64,000 nucleotides of DNA from Facklamia hominis CCUG 36813 (GTDB lineage Bacteria > Bacillota > Bacilli > Lactobacillales > Aerococcaceae), in assembly GCF_000301035.1 (NCBI RefSeq), contig NZ_JH932292.1, positions 1-64,000 of the forward strand. Direction: 5' to 3'. The notes below the pieces were generated by a model, which worked only from the letters and a program-made list of their open reading frames with translations, did no database searches and was not told the origin of the DNA. This document shows, in pieces, positions 10,719 to 20,080 of this stretch. Numbering within the stretch: the first letter of the stretch is position 1; each line of letters opens with the position of its first letter. A program made the position numbers and the translations under genes.

Positions 10719-11897
10719 ATGAAGTATGACTTTCAAACGCTTGTAGACCGAACGGAACAAGGATCAAAAAAGTGGCTATTGATGCGGGAAGAAAAGACAT
10801 CGATTGCTGATGGAGTGGCTCCACTCTCAGTTGCAGATCTAGACTTTCCCATGGCTCCAGAATTAATTGAAGGTTTAAAGAAAGAATTAGATCATTTTAT
10901 TATGGGCTATACGGTACCCACTAAACGGTATTACCAAGCTGTTCAAAAATGGATGAAAGAACAGCATAATTGGGAGATTGATCCAGAATGGTTGGTGACC
11001 GCTCCTGGAGTGGTTCCTGCAATCTCTGTTTTTATTCAAGCATTTACCAATGAGGGTGACGGGGTTATTATTTTTGAACCAGTTTATAATCCTTTTAGAG
11101 TGAGTATTGAAAAAAATAACCGGAAAGTGGAAAGTGTGGATTTAATTAATCGTGAGGGGTATTACACGATTGATTTTAAAAAGTTCGAGAAAGTTGCAGC
11201 TCAGAATGATACTAAGGCTTTGATTTTCTGTAGTCCTCATAATCCAGTAGGACGTGTTTGGCACCAAGATGAATTAAAACAATTAGCCGAAATCTGCGCA
11301 AAATACGAGATTACAATCTTTTGTGATGAGATTCATTCGGATCTCACTCATTCTGACTATCTACATATTCCATTTGAAAAGGTATCAGAAGCTGCTGCTG
11401 AAAATGTGGTTTTAGCAACAGCACCATCGAAGACTTTTAATATTGCAGGTTTAATGACTTCTAATATTTTTATTCCAAATCCCAAGATGCGAGAAATTTA
11501 TCGTAATATGGCTGAAAAGCTCAATTTATTAACCGTTCCCGCATTGGGTATACTGGCATGTCAAATCGCTTATGAGGATTGTGCAGGCTGGAAAAAAGAG
11601 TTTGTATCTTTAATTGAATCTAATTATCATTTAGCGAAGTCCATGCTTGAAGAAGCACTCCCACAAGTTATTGTCACTAAAATGGAAGCCTCCTATCTTT
11701 TATGGCTAGATTTATCTAGCTTTAATTTAGATGAAGCAAGTTTGAATGCTTTATTACATGAATACGATCTATTTGTGACTAATGGTCAAGTGTTCAGTCA
11801 ACATTGTACTAACTTTATTCGAATTCACTTGGCTTTACCACAAGAAGTAGTAGAAGCTTCAATAAATCGTTTGATTAGCGCTTTGAAATCAATCTAA
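10719..11897 (+). CDS. MalY/PatB-type aminotransferase, cystathionine beta-lyase (C-S lyase)
   Basis: A PLP enzyme of fold type I, MalY/PatB subgroup. It cleaves C-S bonds of cystathionine or cysteine to give pyruvate, ammonia and a thiol or H2S. 392 aa from the ATG at 10719, chosen because AAGGAGG lies just upstream; an ATG 48 bp earlier has no such site. Seen are SPHNPVGRVW (Asn of the PLP ring contact), CDEIHSDLTH (Asp to the pyridine nitrogen), and SKTFNIAGL with the Schiff-base lysine near residue 233. It is followed 14 bp later by a rhodanese gene, so the pair may handle cysteine sulfur, or selenium, together (inference). Confidence 0.88.
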   Translation: MKYDFQTLVDRTEQGSKKWLLMREEKTSIADGVAPLSVADLDFPMAPELIEGLKKELDHFIMGYTVPTKRYYQAVQKWMKEQHNWEIDPEWLVTAPGVVPAISVFIQAFTNEGDGVIIFEPVYNPFRVSIEKNNRKVESVDLINREGYYTIDFKKFEKVAAQNDTKALIFCSPHNPVGRVWHQDELKQLAEICAKYEITIFCDEIHSDLTHSDYLHIPFEKVSEAAAENVVLATAPSKTFNIAGLMTSNIFIPNPKMREIYRNMAEKLNLLTVPALGILACQIAYEDCAGWKKEFVSLIESNYHLAKSMLEEALPQVIVTKMEASYLLWLDLSSFNLDEASLNALLHEYDLFVTNGQVFSQHCTNFIRIHLALPQEVVEASINRLISALKSI

Positions 11898-11911
11898 AGG
11901 GGATTTTATTT

Positions 11912-12928
11912 ATGGCGTCAGAACATGAAGCTTTAATGGCTAGTAATTATCAAATTGAACAAGCTGGTATTGATTCACGTTTAATGAGAGATCATGAACC
12001 ACTTAGGCCAGACCATTTCTTTATCAGTGCTCATACATTAAAAAAAGCGTTAGATCAAAAAATGGATTCGCTAGTAGTTTTAGACGTGACGCGCGGTAAG
12101 GGAAATTATCAGCTTGATCAAACTAGAGTAGCGAGCGACTATGCTAAAGGACATATTCCTGGTGCGACGCACTTTAATACGGATGAACTAGGTGAATTTA
12201 AAGATTACTTACTTGAGCCTGATTTATTAAAAGAACGATTTTTAGCTAAGGGTATTACCAAGGATACACTTTTAGTGGTGTATTCAATTTATGCTCGAGA
12301 TATTCTCTATATTGCCTCGCGTGTGGCATTTGCTGCTTACTACCTAGGTGTTGATCAAGTAAAAATTCTTGATGGAGGCTTACAAGCATGGCAAAGAGCT
12401 GGATTCGAATTGGAATATGGTGAAAAATCGGATAAATCAGCTCAGGATTTTGGCTGTGATGTACCAAAAAGACCTGAAATTTATATCAAAAGGCCAGAAG
12501 ATTTATTAAACTATCGAGAAGAACACCCTAAAGCAATATTAGCCTCAGTTCGGACTTGGAAGGAATACTTGGGTGTTAATGAGGGGCACGCTTGGAACAA
12601 AGGAGTTGGAGAAATTGCAGGTGCGCGATATTTGGGAGATGAACGTTTAGCAAATATACAGGGTTATATTGCTAATTCAGATGTTTATCAGCCTCAATGG
12701 GAACAATGGGGTTTAACCAGAGATCAGGAAATTGTTTTATATTGTGGAACCTCATGGCGATCTTCAACAGCCTTTTTTGTGATGAAGCAGTTAGGTTATA
12801 AGCACTTAGCCATGTTTGACGGATCGTGGTTTAAATGGTATCAAGCTCATTTAGAAAACCCAAAACGATTCCCCATTCAGCGTGGAAATCCGATGGGACA
12901 GCCACCGCTTGAATTGATTGATTTTTAG
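11912..12928 (+). CDS. Two-domain rhodanese-like sulfurtransferase
   Basis: 338 aa with two rhodanese modules. The second carries the active loop YCGTSWRSS (Cys near residue 279), which holds a persulfide. The first has YSIYARD where a cysteine would be, so it is a non-catalytic structural module, as in classical thiosulfate or mercaptopyruvate sulfurtransferases. It has no signal peptide and is probably cytoplasmic. It is translated from an ATG after AAAGGGGA, 14 bp behind the C-S lyase gene, which suggests one operon. The IS element sits 40 bp beyond the stop. Whether it carries sulfur or selenium is not visible from sequence. Confidence 0.85.
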   Translation: MASEHEALMASNYQIEQAGIDSRLMRDHEPLRPDHFFISAHTLKKALDQKMDSLVVLDVTRGKGNYQLDQTRVASDYAKGHIPGATHFNTDELGEFKDYLLEPDLLKERFLAKGITKDTLLVVYSIYARDILYIASRVAFAAYYLGVDQVKILDGGLQAWQRAGFELEYGEKSDKSAQDFGCDVPKRPEIYIKRPEDLLNYREEHPKAILASVRTWKEYLGVNEGHAWNKGVGEIAGARYLGDERLANIQGYIANSDVYQPQWEQWGLTRDQEIVLYCGTSWRSSTAFFVMKQLGYKHLAMFDGSWFKWYQAHLENPKRFPIQRGNPMGQPPLELIDF

Positions 12929-14594
12929 AGCAGACCCGAAGTGAATTTAATGGTATAAAAGTTTCTAGAGAGGCTGTGACACAAGTCTCAAAAATACCCA
13001 GAAATTTTATCCAATAGGAGTAAAATTTCTGGGTTCTTTCTTTTTCTGTCTTTCTTAATCGCAATTTTCTTAGGTTAGTTGCCATTAGAGCTAATCCCAT
13101 CTCATTATTCACGGCCTGTTTCCCTCGAACATGAAATCGAGTGAATCCCAAACAAGCCTTCAGATGACCAAATGTTGGTTCAACATCGATCTTCCGCTGG
13201 CTATAAATTGGACGATATTTCGGATCTTTTAAGAGCCCCCTTTGCTTGGCTTTGAAGTAGTCATACGAAGGATTAACCGTAATTTTTCGGACATATCCTT
13301 TCTGAGTAAGGGCTGCTTCAATTTCTTGTTGATTCTCATCGATCCGTTCTGCTTGATACTCTTTAAAATTTCTTTCAAAACCATACTTATCCGTTCGGGT
13401 GCGATAAGCGAAGAAATTAAATCGTACCCCTTGAGGATCGACGTAACAGTCTTCTTTTTCATCATAGTCCCAATTCATGACTTTTGAGTCGTCACTTCGC
13501 CATTTTCGACTCTGTTCTTTAAGATACGTGCCATAAGGAATTAATGCGGTGATTTCGGGAAAGCTTTCTTCAAGATAAGTATAGTTACTTTCAGAGCCAT
13601 ATCCTGCATCCATACTCACCACTGAAAAGGAGCGAAACAGTGCTTGATGACTCTCAAAGAAAGGTCTTAATGTCCGCGTATCTGTCGGGTTTGAAAAAAG
13701 TTCATAAGCTAAAACAAACTGATGAGAGGTGGCAATCTGTAAATTATAGCCCGGTTTCAACTGACCATTCTTCATGGGATCTTCTTTCATTCGCATAAAG
13801 GTCGCATCGGGGTCCGTTTTTGAATACGAATGACGTTCACCTAAGATGGCTCGTTGCGTTTGATAGTGTTGATGCTTGGAATGACAATGTTTCATGCGCC
13901 TCAATTGACTCTTGACTTTTCGCCGCTCCTTTTTGTGAGGATTCGGTGACAACCGAGGAGACTCTTCGATGGTTTCCTCTAAGTCTTCTAAGCGAACTTC
14001 AAGCTGGGTAATGGTTTCTTCAAGCCCTTCAAGCGTTAGTGGGGTCTCTTCTGGAATCAACCCCATTTGATAATACTGACGCATTTCATTGACGAGTTCG
14101 GTCATCTTTTGTCGATTCATTGCTTCAAAGCGGATCGTGTTCTTTTTCCAGACAAAGCTGTACTTATTGGCATCCGCTAAGATTTTTGTCCCATCAATAA
14201 AGAGATGATCATCGATAAGTCGTTGTTGTCTTAAATACCGCACAAATTCATCATAACTTTGTTTAAGAATGTCAGCTAATTCATCGGACTGTCTAAATCG
14301 ACAAATTGTACGGTAAGAAGGTACTTCATTTTGACACAACCAGATAGCGGGCAGATTTTCGCGAGCCAATTGTTCCATCGAGCGACTGGTGAAGACACCG
14401 CGAGAATAAGCATATAATAATAACTTGAGTAACATCGAGAAGTCATATTTACGAGGACGACCAAAGAGATAGGGATAATGAATCTCTAGAGAGTCCACAA
14501 ATTGATGAATATAGTAGCTGATGTGATCTTCTTGAGGGCGGTATTGATAAGAGACTTCCAAATAAAGTTGATTTAGGTTATAATGAGTATGCAT
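12831..14594 (-). CDS. IS1182-family transposase, reading out of the element
   Basis: A DDE transposase of the IS1182 type: N-terminal DUF772-like DNA-binding half ending near residue 150, a charged coiled linker (about 160-235), and the catalytic half with SMDAGYGSESNY and the C-terminal EPTFGHLKACLGFTRFHVRG (conserved Glu region). The ATG lies 152 bp inside the right end. The frame is 587 codons and has no stop inside the IS. It crosses the left inverted repeat at 12968 and runs 137 bp into flanking DNA, ending at 12831 antisense to the 3' end of the rhodanese gene. The last roughly 45 residues are therefore host-derived. A terminator hairpin (12996-13034) lies inside the frame. Confidence 0.9.
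   Translation of the reverse strand: MHTHYNLNQLYLEVSYQYRPQEDHISYYIHQFVDSLEIHYPYLFGRPRKYDFSMLLKLLLYAYSRGVFTSRSMEQLARENLPAIWLCQNEVPSYRTICRFRQSDELADILKQSYDEFVRYLRQQRLIDDHLFIDGTKILADANKYSFVWKKNTIRFEAMNRQKMTELVNEMRQYYQMGLIPEETPLTLEGLEETITQLEVRLEDLEETIEESPRLSPNPHKKERRKVKSQLRRMKHCHSKHQHYQTQRAILGERHSYSKTDPDATFMRMKEDPMKNGQLKPGYNLQIATSHQFVLAYELFSNPTDTRTLRPFFESHQALFRSFSVVSMDAGYGSESNYTYLEESFPEITALIPYGTYLKEQSRKWRSDDSKVMNWDYDEKEDCYVDPQGVRFNFFAYRTRTDKYGFERNFKEYQAERIDENQQEIEAALTQKGYVRKITVNPSYDYFKAKQRGLLKDPKYRPIYSQRKIDVEPTFGHLKACLGFTRFHVRGKQAVNNEMGLALMATNLRKLRLRKTEKERTQKFYSYWIKFLGIFETCVTASLETFIPLNSLRVCSKNQSIQAVAVPSDFHAEWGIVLGFLNELDTI
12996..13034 (-). terminator. IS-internal terminator within the transposase frame
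   Basis: Perfect 14-bp inverted repeat ACCCAGAAATTTTA/TAAAATTTCTGGGT with an 11-nt loop. On the minus strand it is followed by ATTTTT. It sits before the translation stop of the transposase frame. Confidence 0.75.
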
Positions 14595-14675
14595 TTTTTG
14601 GTCCTTTCTAGGATTGAAATGGAAACAGAGGGGTGAGGTCCTCTGTTTTTTTATTGATTAACTTAATTATAACAT

Positions 14676-14721
14676 AAAAACCGGCTGAATCGTTGATATT
14701 ACAACGATTCAGCCGGTTTTT
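14676..14721. terminator. IS right-end hairpin
   Basis: A 20-bp perfect stem (AAAAACCGGCTGAATCGTTG and its complement) with a 6-nt loop, between the transposase start and the right inverted repeat. It can insulate the transposase from outside transcription in either direction. Confidence 0.8.
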
Positions 14722-14858
14722 TGGTGGACTTATGTCACAGCCTCTCTTTATTTTTGATAGGCGATTCGTTTTTTTGAGACTCTGATAATTTTGTGATTAT
14801 TTTAATTGAAACAATCAAATGATAGACTCAGTTTATAGAAAACAGTATTTATAGCTAT

Positions 14859-15437
14859 TTATTTTCTTTTTTCAATGATGATGAGACAGGGGGGATTGTT
14901 TTTTTGATTAAGATAATCAGTATAAGCAATATGGAAGATTCCCTGTGACCAAGTGCTTAATTGATCTAAAAGAAAATGCTTTTCATCAGCTCCCTGCCTA
15001 TGTCCAGAATAAATCACTAGAATAATTTGGCCTTTTGGAACTAATCGAGTAGCTATTTGTTGAATGGCACGATAAGTTGAATCATAGTGGGTAGTTATCT
15101 GATGGTTTCCACCGGGAAGGTACCCCAGATTAAAAATTGCGCCGTGAATAAAGGGAAATTTATCTTTATCTAATTTTTGATCAAGTAAATCGTGACTAGC
15201 ATGGAATAATAGATACTGGTGAGACGCAAAAGATTCTAGGCGCTGTTTGCTTTGGATGATAGCCTCTTCTTGGATATCAAAACCAACAACTAATCCCTTA
15301 AATTGATGGTGGGAAAGGATATAATGGCTATCATGACCATTTCCCAGTGTACCGTCTATAAACACTCCGCTAGGGAAGCGTTCTATTAGTTGGTCGAGAT
15401 GGTCATGGCTGAGGGATAGGGCATTCTTCATTGGCAT
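14859..15437 (-). CDS. mnmM: tRNA methyltransferase of the MnmM (YtqB) type
   Basis: A class I SAM-dependent methyltransferase, 192 aa, matching the small MnmM/YtqB family that completes the mnm5(s2)U34 wobble modification in Gram-positive tRNAs. Seen are motif I IDGTLGNGHDS near residue 27, an acidic motif II VVGFDIQEEA, the family's FNLGYLPGGNH motif near residue 103, and a typical CLIIIEKRK end. The start is the ATG after GGAGA. The gene stands alone, divergent from the autolysin gene. A general methyltransferase annotation would be the fallback. Confidence 0.82.
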   Translation of the reverse strand: MPMKNALSLSHDHLDQLIERFPSGVFIDGTLGNGHDSHYILSHHQFKGLVVGFDIQEEAIIQSKQRLESFASHQYLLFHASHDLLDQKLDKDKFPFIHGAIFNLGYLPGGNHQITTHYDSTYRAIQQIATRLVPKGQIILVIYSGHRQGADEKHFLLDQLSTWSQGIFHIAYTDYLNQKNNPPCLIIIEKRK

Positions 15438-15621
15438 TCTCCTTTGCTGTTTTTACCATTATACGTTAGTAAAGCGGTGCTTTAAAGTTCGGGTTGTATA
15501 ATATTTCAAAAAGATTACATATGTTAAGCTTCGAATAAATGTCCTATTATCACTCCCCATCCCAAGTTAAAAGCGATATAATAACTGTTGAGTCAACAGA
15601 CTGAATTTTGGAGGTAAAAGC

Positions 15622-17322
15622 ATGATACAACAGCGTAATCATAGAATGCGCCAAATGCAAAAAGCAAAACGACGCAGACAATATAAGAAAATGCTAACGC
15701 AAGCGAATGCTGCGATTGTTTTATTTTCGACTTGCTCTGTTTTAGATCAAGTGAAGACTTACTCTGGTATGGTCCATGCCCAAGAGTCAACCAGTCGTAC
15801 GACACCGGTTCAATTTATTCGAAATATTGCAAATTCTGCTAAACAAATTGCCGGTCGCAATAATTTGTATGCATCTGTAATGATTGCTCAAGCAGGACTT
15901 GAGTCTGGTTGGGGTAATTCGACCTTAGCCAAAGCACCTAATTATAATCTTTTTGGTATTAAGGGTTCTTTTAATGGTCAATCCGCTGAAATGAACACCT
16001 TAGAGGATGATGGTACCGGTGAGTATTATCAGATCAAAGATAAGTTTAGACGTTATAACTCTTATCATGATTCTTTATTGGATTATGCTAAAGTGTTAAC
16101 TGGGGAAAATTCCACTTGGAGAAAAAACTTTTATTCAGGTGCCTTGAAGTCAAATACGACTTCTTATAAGGATGCCACTCAGCATTTAACAGGACGCTAT
16201 GCAACGGATACGCGTTATGGCAGTAAATTAAATAGTATTATTGAAACTTATAATTTAACACAATATGATACTCCTGGATCCTTGCCAACAAGATCAGCTC
16301 AATCAAGTGCTCCAACGGTTTCTGCTCAATCGAAGACCCGCTCGGCACTAACAAGCAATAGTGGATCTACATATACAGTACAACCAGGAGATGGCTTCTA
16401 CCGTATAGCTCAAGCGAATGGAGTGTCTGTTAACGACTTATTAGCGGTGAATGGTTTAAGTTTGAACTCAATGATTCATCCAAATCAACAATTAGTTATC
16501 CCTAATGGCGGTGGATCGACTGCAGCATCTGCTTCACAATCATCAAATAGTGTGAATACAAGAGTGGAAAAATCAACGACAGTTCCTAATGTAAGACCAA
16601 GTATAGCAAGTAAGCCGACTAACGCATCATCGGCAACTTACACCGTACAACCAGGAGACGGATTCTATCGGATTGCACAAGTTAATGGAGTATCTGTGAC
16701 TGCTTTACTGGCCGCAAATGGTTTAACGATGAATTCACTTATTCATCCAAATCAAAGCTTAATTATACCTGGATCAACTAGTCAATCTAACTCTAATAAA
16801 ACGATAAGTAACCGCTCGGTTAGTCAAGTGGCACCTGCTAAAAACTTGTCTTCGATGAATACTAGCGCTTCATCGAATAAAGAATCAGGAGGATCTCCTT
16901 CTTCAAAAACAACTCAAGGTAATTATACGATTCAAGCGGGAGATTCTTTATATCGTATCGCGATCAATAATGGGATGACGCTTAATCAATTACTTCAAGC
17001 CAATGGCATTTCGGTCAATACACCGATCTTCCCAGGACAAAAATTGTATGTTCAAGCTCGACCAATGGCTTCATCCATTGCGCAATCAACAACGGTTAGT
17101 GCTAATGCGACCGCATCGACAAGCAATCAAACTATTAATCATTCAGTGCAAGAGCAAGCATCTCAAGCACCAACTAATCAGACAAGCGCAGGAATTACCC
17201 ATGTTGTTCAAGCAGGGGATAGTTTATATGCCATTGCCAAACAATATGGTCTGGATGTGAATGATTTGATTGCTAAGAATAAGGGCATGATGATTCATCC
17301 TGGTCAGGTATTAAATTTTTAA
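15622..17322 (+). CDS. Secreted GH73 glucosaminidase with four LysM domains (autolysin)
   Basis: A peptidoglycan hydrolase that likely separates daughter cells. 566 aa. It has a long basic N-terminal stretch then a hydrophobic segment and a likely cleavage near VHAQE (about residue 54). The glucosaminidase domain (about 65-210) has SVMIAQAGLESGWGNSTLA, with the catalytic Glu, and NYNLFGIKG. Four LysM cell-wall-binding repeats start near residues 250, 338, 433 and 525, separated by Ser/Thr/Asn-rich linkers. LysM 1 and 2 are nearly identical (YTVQPGDGFYRIAQ), a recent internal duplication. The start ATG follows GGAGG. It is related to AtlA/LytG-like enzymes of enterococci. Confidence 0.93.
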   Translation: MIQQRNHRMRQMQKAKRRRQYKKMLTQANAAIVLFSTCSVLDQVKTYSGMVHAQESTSRTTPVQFIRNIANSAKQIAGRNNLYASVMIAQAGLESGWGNSTLAKAPNYNLFGIKGSFNGQSAEMNTLEDDGTGEYYQIKDKFRRYNSYHDSLLDYAKVLTGENSTWRKNFYSGALKSNTTSYKDATQHLTGRYATDTRYGSKLNSIIETYNLTQYDTPGSLPTRSAQSSAPTVSAQSKTRSALTSNSGSTYTVQPGDGFYRIAQANGVSVNDLLAVNGLSLNSMIHPNQQLVIPNGGGSTAASASQSSNSVNTRVEKSTTVPNVRPSIASKPTNASSATYTVQPGDGFYRIAQVNGVSVTALLAANGLTMNSLIHPNQSLIIPGSTSQSNSNKTISNRSVSQVAPAKNLSSMNTSASSNKESGGSPSSKTTQGNYTIQAGDSLYRIAINNGMTLNQLLQANGISVNTPIFPGQKLYVQARPMASSIAQSTTVSANATASTSNQTINHSVQEQASQAPTNQTSAGITHVVQAGDSLYAIAKQYGLDVNDLIAKNKGMMIHPGQVLNF

Positions 17323-17354
17323 TCAATAAATAATAAGAAGTAGTAGGTCGTCTT

Positions 17355-17566
17355 TATTTTATAGAGAGCTCATGTTAGGTGGAAATGAGTAAATAAGTTC
17401 GATTGAACTCATCTTAATTTTGCTTAAGCCAAGCTCATTTGAGTGTGTAACTTAAGACGCTAGCAGCGTTATTGCTTTGAGGAAGCTATTTGCTTTAAAA
17501 ACTAGGTGGTACCGCGCTATAGCGCCCTATAAGGTCCTTGAGGGACTTTGTAGGGCGTTTTTATTA
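17355..17566 (+). promoter_or_regulatory. T-box leader of leuS
   Basis: The leader contains the T-box AGGTGGTACCGCG at 17504-17516, followed by a terminator hairpin (GCGCCCTA.../...TAGGGCG with a T-run, 17522-17564). Uncharged tRNA-Leu is expected to bind the leader and stabilise the antiterminator. 'gaactcat' near 17409 offers a CTC leucine specifier, but I placed it by eye and am less sure of it than of the T-box itself. Confidence 0.88.
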
Positions 17567-17594
17567 TTATGAATAATTTTTAAGGAGAATTTGT

Positions 17595-20015
17595 ATGACA
17601 TATAATCATCACACTATCGAAAAAAAATGGCAAGAATATTGGGATCAACATCACACATTTAAAACATTAGATCGACCTGGTCACAAAAAGTATTATGTTT
17701 TAGATATGTTCCCTTATCCATCAGGTCAAGGGCTTCACGTCGGACATCCGGAAGGATATACGGCAACCGATATTATGGCAAGGATGAAACGCGCTCAAGG
17801 ATATGATGTGCTGCATCCAATGGGTTGGGATGCTTTTGGCCTACCTGCTGAACAGTACGCTCTAGATACGGGTCATGATCCAGCGGAGTTTACTAAGAAG
17901 AACGTGGCTAATTTTAAACGCCAAATTAAATCTTTAGGCTTCTCTTATGATTGGGATCGAGAAATATCCACCACAGATCCTAATTATTACAAGTGGACCC
18001 AGTGGATTTTTACGAAGCTTTATGAAAAAGGACTCGCTTATGAAGCGGATATCATGGTTAATTGGTGTGAAGTCTTGGGAACTGTTCTAGCAAATGAAGA
18101 GGTTATTGATGGGGTTTCGGAACGAGGTGGCCATCCCGTTGTTCGTCGTCCGATGAAGCAGTGGGTATTAAAAATTACGGCTTATGCTCAAAGACTATTA
18201 GATGACCTTGAAGAGCTTGATTGGCCAGAATCTGTTAAAGAAATGCAACGTAATTGGATTGGTCGCTCAGAGGGAGCTATTATTGATTTCAGACTCAAAG
18301 ATTTGGATGAGAATATTCAAGTATACACAACCAGACCTGACACTTTATTTGGATTATCCTACTTGGTGTTAGCTCCAGAGCATGATCTTGTTGCTAAAAT
18401 TACTCAATCGGATCATCAAGAAGAAGTTGACCAATATGTGCAATCTGCAGCCACTAAGTCTGATCTTGATCGGACACAGTTAGCCAAGGAAAAAACGGGG
18501 GTCTTCACAGGTGCCTATGCTGTGCATCCTGTCACTGGACAAGAGGTACCTGTTTGGATTGGAGATTATGTCTTAAATTCATATGGTACTGGTGCTGTGA
18601 TGGCTGTCCCAGCGCATGATGAGCGTGATTATGAATTTGCTAAAAAATATCATTTACCTGTGAAGGAAGTTATTAATTCTGAAGAAGGAGTTGCTAATCA
18701 AGCCTTTGTGGGCGATGGTAGTCATATTAATTCAGAGTTTCTAAATGGTTTGAATAATAACCAAGCCATCAATAAAATGATCGATTGGTTAGAAGAACAT
18801 CATAAGGGAAAAAGACAAGTAAACTTTAGATTGCGTGATTGGATCTTTTCACGTCAAAGATATTGGGGAGAGCCTATTCCGGTTATACATTGGGAAGATC
18901 AAACAACGACCATTGTCCCTGAAGATCAACTGCCAGTGATATTACCTAAGACTGATAAAATTCGTAGTTCAGGTACCGGAGAATCTCCATTAGCTAATTT
19001 GACAGATTGGTTAGAGGTAGTGGATCCTAAGACCGGCCTTAAAGGGCGACGAGAAACAAACACGATGCCCCAATGGGCAGGGTCCTCTTGGTACTTCTTG
19101 CGTTATATGGATCCTCACAATGACCAAGCCATTGCATCAAAGGAAGCCTTAGATAAGTGGCAAAATGTGGATCTTTATATAGGAGGGGCAGAGCACGCCG
19201 TCTTACATTTATTATATGCTCGTTTCTGGCATAAGTTTTTATATGACTTAGGCATTGTCCCAACTAAGGAACCTTTCCAAAAGCTATTTAATCAAGGGAT
19301 GATTTTAGGTGAAAATAATGAAAAGATGTCAAAATCTAAGGGGAACGTTGTAAATCCAGATGACGTGGTTAATGAGTTTGGAGCAGATACACTTAGAGTG
19401 TATGAAATGTTCATGGGTCCACTTGATGCTTCAACCGCTTGGTCAGAAAATGGCCTAGAAGGATCACGAAGGTTCTTGGAAAGAGTTTGGCGCTTGTATG
19501 TGGATGAAGAAAGACAGCATATTAAAGATAGTATTCAAACAATGGATAACCAGAATTTGACACAAGTCTATCATCAAACCGTTGAAAAAGTGACAAATGA
19601 TTATGACAACTTACATTTCAATACAGCAATTTCTCAAATGATGATCTTTTTAAATGCTGTAAGAAATGAGACGATCTTTCCAAAGGAATATGCTGAAGGC
19701 TTCTTAAAGCTATTAGCACCGATTGCTCCTCACTTATGTGAAGAAATTTGGCAAATGATGGGGAACGAGCAGTCTATTTCCTTAACAGAGTGGCCAAGTT
19801 TTGATCCAGAATTAACAGTCGATGATCAAGTAGAGATTGTTGTTCAGATTAACGGTAAAGTGAAAGCAAAAATGATGATCGAAAAGGATTTAGCGGTTAA
19901 ACAAATGGAAGACAATGCTTTGAATCATGATCTTATTCAAAAGGAACTCGCTGACAAGACGATCAAAAAGGTCATCGCAATCCCTAATCGATTGGTTAAT
20001 ATTGTTGCTAATTAG
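17595..20015 (+). CDS. leuS: Leucyl-tRNA synthetase
   Basis: Charges tRNA-Leu with leucine. 806 aa, the normal bacterial length. The class I HIGH-type motif is [10 protein letters not shown] near residue 47 and the KMSKS loop is [11 protein letters not shown] near 575. The CP1 editing domain (Thr-rich TTRPDTLFG near 248) and a C-terminal anticodon-binding region are present. The start ATG follows AAGGAG and lies 29 bp after the T-box terminator. Confidence 0.98.
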   Translation: MTYNHHTIEKKWQEYWDQHHTFKTLDRPGHKKYYVLDMFPYPSGQGLHVGHPEGYTATDIMARMKRAQGYDVLHPMGWDAFGLPAEQYALDTGHDPAEFTKKNVANFKRQIKSLGFSYDWDREISTTDPNYYKWTQWIFTKLYEKGLAYEADIMVNWCEVLGTVLANEEVIDGVSERGGHPVVRRPMKQWVLKITAYAQRLLDDLEELDWPESVKEMQRNWIGRSEGAIIDFRLKDLDENIQVYTTRPDTLFGLSYLVLAPEHDLVAKITQSDHQEEVDQYVQSAATKSDLDRTQLAKEKTGVFTGAYAVHPVTGQEVPVWIGDYVLNSYGTGAVMAVPAHDERDYEFAKKYHLPVKEVINSEEGVANQAFVGDGSHINSEFLNGLNNNQAINKMIDWLEEHHKGKRQVNFRLRDWIFSRQRYWGEPIPVIHWEDQTTTIVPEDQLPVILPKTDKIRSSGTGESPLANLTDWLEVVDPKTGLKGRRETNTMPQWAGSSWYFLRYMDPHNDQAIASKEALDKWQNVDLYIGGAEHAVLHLLYARFWHKFLYDLGIVPTKEPFQKLFNQGMILGENNEKMSKSKGNVVNPDDVVNEFGADTLRVYEMFMGPLDASTAWSENGLEGSRRFLERVWRLYVDEERQHIKDSIQTMDNQNLTQVYHQTVEKVTNDYDNLHFNTAISQMMIFLNAVRNETIFPKEYAEGFLKLLAPIAPHLCEEIWQMMGNEQSISLTEWPSFDPELTVDDQVEIVVQINGKVKAKMMIEKDLAVKQMEDNALNHDLIQKELADKTIKKVIAIPNRLVNIVAN

Positions 20016-20080
20016 CTTTAAGTTGAGTCCCTAGGACCAATTTATTATAATAAAGAAAAGTATGTAAAGAGGTGTTAAGC

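Larger units (their letters stand above)
12968..14746 (-). mobile_element. IS1182-family insertion sequence
   Basis: A 1,779-bp element bounded by 20-bp inverted repeats beginning GAGAGGCTGTGACA; left and right ends differ at one base (C or T at position 15). It contains one transposase gene on the minus strand, an internal terminator hairpin near each end, and no passenger. I see no clear target duplication. Intact ends and an open frame suggest recent arrival. It landed 40 bp downstream of the rhodanese stop codon. Confidence 0.92.
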
